This document shows positions 63,701-64,000 of a stretch of 64,000 bases of DNA, piece after piece. The translations under genes were made by a program, and so were the position numbers. The notes under the pieces are model-generated. The model was not told the DNA's origin. It ran no database searches and saw only the letters and a list, made by a program, of their open reading frames with translations. Source of the DNA: Chrysomallon squamiferum (lineage: Eukaryota > Mollusca > Gastropoda > Neomphalida > Peltospiridae); contig CM022679.1 of NCBI GenBank assembly GCA_012295275.1, positions 10,177,169 through 10,241,168 of the forward strand, in the 5' to 3' direction. Numbering within the stretch: position 1 is the first letter of the stretch; the number at the start of each line of letters is the position of its first letter.

Positions 63701-63818
63701 AAAATCTGCTAAATAAAATATTAACAAATAAGTGAGAAGAGCTACAAACTTTAAGAATCATTTCTGCAGCAAAAATGAAGGTGAAACCATAGTTGGAATA
63801 TGTGAGAAACCTCCTCTC
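43315..63818 (-). CDS. Cav3: Cav3 (T-type) voltage-gated calcium channel alpha-1 subunit, 3' half, 15 exons
   Basis: Pore-forming subunit of a low-voltage-activated calcium channel in the plasma membrane. The visible exons, in transcript order, are 63818-63750, 63193-63009, 62213-62087, 61584-61456, 60767-60678, 60261-60069, 54893-54742, 54341-54232, 53806-53676, 53071-52922, 52548-52271, 50250-50146, 47310-47191, 45148-45013 and 44609-43315. They join in frame to 1,089 residues covering domain III S2-S6, the III-IV linker, domain IV S1-S6 and the complete C-terminal tail. The family call rests on the domain III filter SKDGW and the domain IV filter TGDNWNG (aspartate in both, as in T-type EEDD pores; L-type and Cav2 channels have glutamate). 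It also rests on S6 sequences such as [17 protein letters not shown] and the absence of an IQ calmodulin motif after IVS6. Domains I and II lie beyond the right edge. The sequence does not show which of the three vertebrate Cav3 paralogues is closest; an invertebrate usually has one. Confidence 0.97.
44610..45012 (-). other. Cav3 intron before the last exon
   Basis: 403 bp, donor GTGAGT, acceptor TCTTTAG. It holds ATA and TTA triplet runs and an ATC run; nothing else is seen. Confidence 0.8.
45013..45148 (-). CDS. Cav3: Cav3 exon: C-terminal tail
   Basis: A 136-bp exon, phase 0 in and phase 1 out, reading [20 protein letters not shown] and on to [11 protein letters not shown] at donor GTGAGT. 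The acceptor is TTTGCTAG. It starts with EA as does the preceding tail exon (EAHRQ). Its acceptor and first bases recur two or three times within 430 bp upstream in the intron. No recognisable domain; acidic and likely disordered. Confidence 0.85.
45149..47190 (-). other. Cav3 intron with duplicated acceptor edge and a complex middle part
   Basis: About 2 kb. Near the acceptor (45,149-45,560) the exon start plus splice site recurs. The part 46,130-47,110 is more complex than typical intron DNA here and may be an old interspersed repeat; it contains TTATGCACCTTCC, similar to the strings at 12.27 and 23.7 kb. No coding frame was recognised. Confidence 0.5.
45420..45560. repeat. Copies of the Cav3 exon 45,148 acceptor edge
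   Basis: Compared with the real exon edge on the plus strand (TTTTCTATAGCCTCCTAGCA then AATAACA...CTTGATAAA), the intron carries TTTTCTAAAGCCTCTTAGCA with AATAATACATGAAAGTTGATAAA at 45,423 and TTTCCTAAGTTCTCCTAGCA with AATAGTA...CTTCATAAA at 45,508. A fainter copy may lie near 45,355-45,390. Confidence 0.65.
47191..47310 (-). CDS. Cav3: Cav3 exon: acidic segment of C-terminal tail
   Basis: A 120-bp exon of 40 codons, phase 0 on both sides, starting [20 protein letters not shown] and ending VEDEQK at donor GTACAA. It is strongly acidic and probably disordered. Because it is phase 0-0, skipping it would keep the frame, so it could be a cassette exon. Support is the acceptor TTGCAG, a compatible phase and a coding-like composition against AT-rich flanks; no strong homology is visible. 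Confidence 0.8.
47311..50145 (-). other. Cav3 intron, AT-rich
   Basis: About 2.8 kb with a TTA array (47,661-47,709), an ATC run, further TTA runs (48,295-48,334) and a CT/TA block at 49,806-50,011 close to the upstream exon. No other feature seen. Confidence 0.6.
49806..50011. repeat. CT microsatellites with TA runs
   Basis: An 80-bp CT run (49,806-49,887), a second CT run (49,950-49,988) and a TA run (49,988-50,011), ending about 135 bp from the donor of the Cav3 exon at 50,146-50,250. Confidence 0.9.
50146..50250 (-). CDS. Cav3: Cav3 exon: proximal C-terminal tail
   Basis: A 105-bp exon of 35 codons, phase 0 on both sides, directly following MKHLE of IVS6. It reads [20 protein letters not shown] and then [15 protein letters not shown], a charged segment likely to be helical. 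Acceptor TTGCAG; donor ATGGAG then GTAAAG. It corresponds to the acidic helical stretch after IVS6 in other T-type channels. Confidence 0.9.
50251..52270 (-). other. Cav3 intron, AT-rich
   Basis: About 2 kb of AT-rich DNA with a TTTA array at 50,447-50,520 (about 17 units). I see nothing else in it. Confidence 0.6.
52271..52548 (-). CDS. Cav3: Cav3 exon: domain IV turret, filter and S6
   Basis: A 278-bp exon of 92 codons plus a split codon. It carries the extracellular loop ([20 protein letters not shown]), the filter [13 protein letters not shown] with the fourth EEDD aspartate, a second cysteine-rich loop with four cysteines ([14 protein letters not shown]), and the S6 helix [20 protein letters not shown] ending in E at donor GTAAGA. 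It is the longest transmembrane exon here and alone would identify a T-type channel. Confidence 0.97.
52922..53071 (-). CDS. Cav3: Cav3 exon: domain IV S4-S5 linker and S5
   Basis: A 150-bp exon, phase 1 in and out. It continues S4 as [15 protein letters not shown], then the S4-S5 linker [12 protein letters not shown] and the S5 helix [20 protein letters not shown], ending GRLG at donor GTAAGA. The [11 protein letters not shown] sequence is highly conserved across Cav and Nav domain IV. Confidence 0.96.
53500..53670. repeat. Minisatellite with GTGTGTCTGAATGCATGTGC core
   Basis: Five to six imperfect units of 20-30 bp with TGTGT, TGAATGCATG and TGCATGCAG blocks, running up to the weak donor of the domain IV S3-S4 exon. 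Confidence 0.7.
53676..53806 (-). CDS. Cav3: Cav3 exon: domain IV S3-S4
   Basis: A 131-bp exon, phase 2 in and phase 1 out. It starts [20 protein letters not shown], then the short S3-S4 loop with INPTIIR and the S4 arginines of [10 protein letters not shown]. The donor is GAG then GTTCAG, a poor match to the consensus GTRAGT, and a GTGTGTCTGAATGCATG-type minisatellite begins directly behind it. The split valine codon (G + TT) joins correctly to the next exon. Confidence 0.93.
53818..54050. repeat. AAT/AAC triplet repeat with a 90-bp higher-order duplication
   Basis: A 49-bp block with the core AACAATATCAACAA then GATACTAATAATTATAATAA occurs at 53,896 and again at 53,986 with one mismatch, inside a longer AAT/AAC array. 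Confidence 0.85.
54232..54341 (-). CDS. Cav3: Cav3 exon: domain IV S2
   Basis: A 110-bp exon, phase 0 in and phase 2 out. It reads [20 protein letters not shown], then [16 protein letters not shown] and the first two bases of an arginine codon at donor GTAAGT. It covers the S2 helix with its conserved acidic residue (FILE) and the S2-S3 loop of the domain IV voltage sensor. The acceptor tract is a run of T before TAG. Confidence 0.94.
54742..54893 (-). CDS. Cav3: Cav3 exon: end of III-IV linker and domain IV S1
   Basis: A 152-bp exon, phase 1 in and phase 0 out. It reads [20 protein letters not shown] and then the S1 helix through [20 protein letters not shown] to PK. The acceptor is CTTTCAG and the donor is CCCAAG then GTAAGA. 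The YSTVRLLIH stretch corresponds to the conserved membrane-proximal segment before IVS1. A 5.2-kb intron, the longest found in this gene, separates it from the previous exon. Confidence 0.95.
55038..55175. repeat. AAT array followed by AAAT units
   Basis: About 30 AAT units with a few ATC interruptions, then about 6 AAAT units. Confidence 0.9.
56430..56620. other. Complex island with X-box-like and CRE-like motifs in the long Cav3 intron
   Basis: It contains GTTGCCATGGTGAC at 56,473-56,486 (one mismatch from a symmetrical RFX X-box), an 8-bp perfect hairpin ACATCACA/TGTGATGT at 56,455-56,474 overlapping it, CCAATCA nearby, and TGACGTGG about 120 bp on. Candidate enhancer within an otherwise A-rich intron. 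Confidence 0.3.
59899..60068 (-). other. Open extension past the Cav3 domain III S6 exon, ending in TGA
   Basis: After the predicted donor the frame continues for 56 codons ([20 protein letters not shown] and on to PRERVF) to a TGA. Unlike other introns here it is GC-balanced with CpGs. Retention would give a channel ending in the III-IV linker without domain IV. Alternatively it holds a second, downstream donor for a longer linker. No family resemblance is visible in the added residues. Confidence 0.4.
60069..60261 (-). CDS. Cav3: Cav3 exon: domain III S6 and start of III-IV linker
   Basis: A 193-bp exon starting [16 protein letters not shown] after the acceptor ATTTCAG. It contains the S6 pore-lining helix [18 protein letters not shown] and a basic cytoplasmic linker ending KLERKRK. 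I place the end at a GTGAGG donor in phase 1, because the split codon (A + AG = Lys) then joins cleanly to the next exon reading [11 protein letters not shown]. The frame stays open for 56 more codons past this donor, to a TGA at 59899-59901, so a longer or truncating variant is possible. The intron before this exon holds tandem copies of its first bases and acceptor. Confidence 0.9.
60262..60588 (-). repeat. Tandem copies of the acceptor and start of the Cav3 domain III S6 exon
   Basis: About five units of 64-76 bp. Each carries, on the plus strand, TCTCCCTTCATTGTAGTTTT then CAAYAGGCTGAAAT, matching the real exon edge TCTCCATTCGTTGTAGTTTT then CAATAGGCTGAAAT at 60,235-60,268. On the minus strand each copy presents a polyA/T tract, TTTCAG and CCTRTTGAAA. 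Past the first few codons the copies hit stops, so they are not extra exons. Confidence 0.85.
60678..60767 (-). CDS. Cav3: Cav3 exon: domain III pore helix and selectivity filter
   Basis: A 90-bp exon of 30 codons, phase 0 on both sides, reading [20 protein letters not shown] and then [10 protein letters not shown]. The aspartate of SKDGW is the domain III filter residue, the third position of the T-type EEDD ring. The acceptor is CTGCAG and the donor is CAG then GTTTGT. A glutamate here would point to a high-voltage-activated channel; the aspartate is a main reason for the Cav3 call. Confidence 0.96.
61046..61455 (-). repeat. 41-bp tandem array of the Cav3 turret exon end plus its donor
   Basis: Nine complete extra donors follow the real one at 61,455, each spaced 41 bp. 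Two unit types alternate: A keeps AAATACAACTTTGACAATCT then TGGACAG and GTAAAT (codons KYNFDNLGQ plus donor), B is diverged. The plus-strand order is A B A B A A B A A B then the real exon, so an AAB unit of 123 bp is repeated. Confidence 0.95.
61456..61584 (-). CDS. Cav3: Cav3 exon: domain III extracellular turret
   Basis: A 129-bp exon of exactly 43 codons, phase 0 on both sides. It starts [11 protein letters not shown] and ends KYNFDNLGQ at the donor GTAAAT. It forms the loop between S5 and the pore helix, with two cysteines (FYHC and TQCEK) and an N-glycosylation sequon NRT. The last 27 coding bases plus the donor are the source of a tandem array in the following intron, so this exon end is one of ten near-identical candidate donors in a row. 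It is taken as the real one because only it is joined to the complete turret coding sequence. Confidence 0.95.
61585..62086 (-). other. Cav3 intron, AT-rich
   Basis: 502 bp, donor GTAATG, acceptor ending ACAG. AT-rich with A and T homopolymers; nothing else seen. Confidence 0.7.
62087..62213 (-). CDS. Cav3: Cav3 exon: domain III S4-S5 linker and S5
   Basis: A 127-bp exon. Its first base completes the arginine codon split by the previous intron, then it reads [16 protein letters not shown] and the S5 helix [20 protein letters not shown], ending GVQ at a GTAATG donor. The acceptor is TATTTCAG. The RAPGLKLVV linker is a Cav hallmark and couples the voltage sensor to the pore. Diverged copies of the acceptor neighbourhood recur in the intron upstream. 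Confidence 0.95.
62214..63008 (-). other. Cav3 intron with diverged duplications of its acceptor region
   Basis: 795 bp. The plus-strand string ACTCTGAAATA at the acceptor recurs as AATCTGAAATA (62,318), ACCTGAAATA (62,381), ACTCTGAAATA (62,725) and ACTCTGAAATA (62,757), the first two within a roughly 65-110 bp diverged tandem repeat. The rest is AT-rich. Confidence 0.5.
63009..63193 (-). CDS. Cav3: Cav3 exon: domain III S3-S4 voltage sensor
   Basis: A 185-bp exon, phase 0 in and phase 2 out. It starts [19 protein letters not shown], contains the S3 helix with the MDGFLV signature, and ends in the S4 voltage sensor [15 protein letters not shown], with arginines at every third position. The donor is AAG then GTAAAA. 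The S4 continues across the intron into the next exon. The match to the family is direct and unambiguous. Confidence 0.95.
63194..63749 (-). other. Cav3 intron
   Basis: 556 bp, donor GTTTGT, acceptor TTTCAG. It contains a GAAT-type tetranucleotide stretch (63,220-63,370) whose open frames are repeat artefacts. Confidence 0.7.
63750..63818 (-). CDS. Cav3: Cav3 exon: domain III S2
   Basis: A 69-bp exon of 23 codons, read [20 protein letters not shown] then ILK. It follows a TTTTCAG acceptor and ends at a GTTTGT donor, phase 0 on both sides. It encodes the extracellular end and most of the S2 helix of domain III, including the conserved acidic E of the AAEM segment that pairs with S4 arginines. 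It is the most 5' exon of the gene found in the window. Confidence 0.9.
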
Positions 63819-64000
63819 CTGAAAATAACAAAAAATATATTTTTGTAAATAAAATCATTCACCATACTGCTACACACAAAAATTTAAAATATGTATTATT
63901 ATAAATACATATATATTATATAGGTATGTTTGTGTGTGTATGTATGGATATATAAATATATGGATGTATGGGCATATGTATGTATGTATGTATGTATGTA
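63819..64000 (-). other. Cav3 intron at the right edge
   Basis: AT-rich, ending in a TATG microsatellite (63,920-64,000) that is cut by the window edge. The upstream exon (domain III S1) is outside. Confidence 0.7.

Overview
The window is AT-rich animal DNA (about 70% A+T by eye) packed with microsatellites, homopolymer runs and minisatellites. It holds parts of two protein-coding genes, both on the minus strand. Gene content, intron structure and repeat load suggest an invertebrate; I infer a lophotrochozoan, most likely a mollusc. No bacterial, organellar or intact viral feature is visible.

Right side (43.3-64 kb): the 3' half of a Cav3 (T-type) voltage-gated calcium channel alpha-1 subunit. 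I resolved 15 exons from domain III S2 to the stop codon. Every junction has AG/GT borders and matching phase, and the joined exons make 3,270 bp (1,089 residues plus stop). Both pore aspartates expected in domains III and IV of an EEDD T-type filter are present. The gene continues past the right edge.

Left side (1-34.1 kb): the 5' end of a Caskin gene (CASK-interacting scaffold). A 33-codon first coding exon lies at 33.7 kb and a 52-bp second exon at 8.5 kb, split by a 25-kb intron. The ankyrin repeats and everything downstream lie beyond the left edge. A CpG-containing promoter-like patch with NRF1- and NF-Y-type sites sits just upstream of exon 1. Several islands of more balanced composition inside the large intron are candidate conserved regulatory elements.

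Between the genes (34.2-43.3 kb) I see no gene. This interval holds a 39-bp minisatellite of about 15.5 copies, a 62-bp piggyBac-type miniature element with TTAA flanks, and simple repeats.

The most unusual signal is in the Cav3 introns. Short tandem repeats there are copies of the neighbouring exon edge together with its splice site. One intron carries nine extra copies of an exon end plus donor, six of them still spelling KYNFDNLGQ followed by GTAAAT. The next intron carries about five copies of the acceptor plus start of the following exon, and a third intron shows the same thing in weaker form. The result is arrays of decoy splice sites made from the real ones. The tandem Cav3-Caskin arrangement also recalls the linkage of CACNA1H with CASKIN1 and of CACNA1G with CASKIN2 on human chromosomes.
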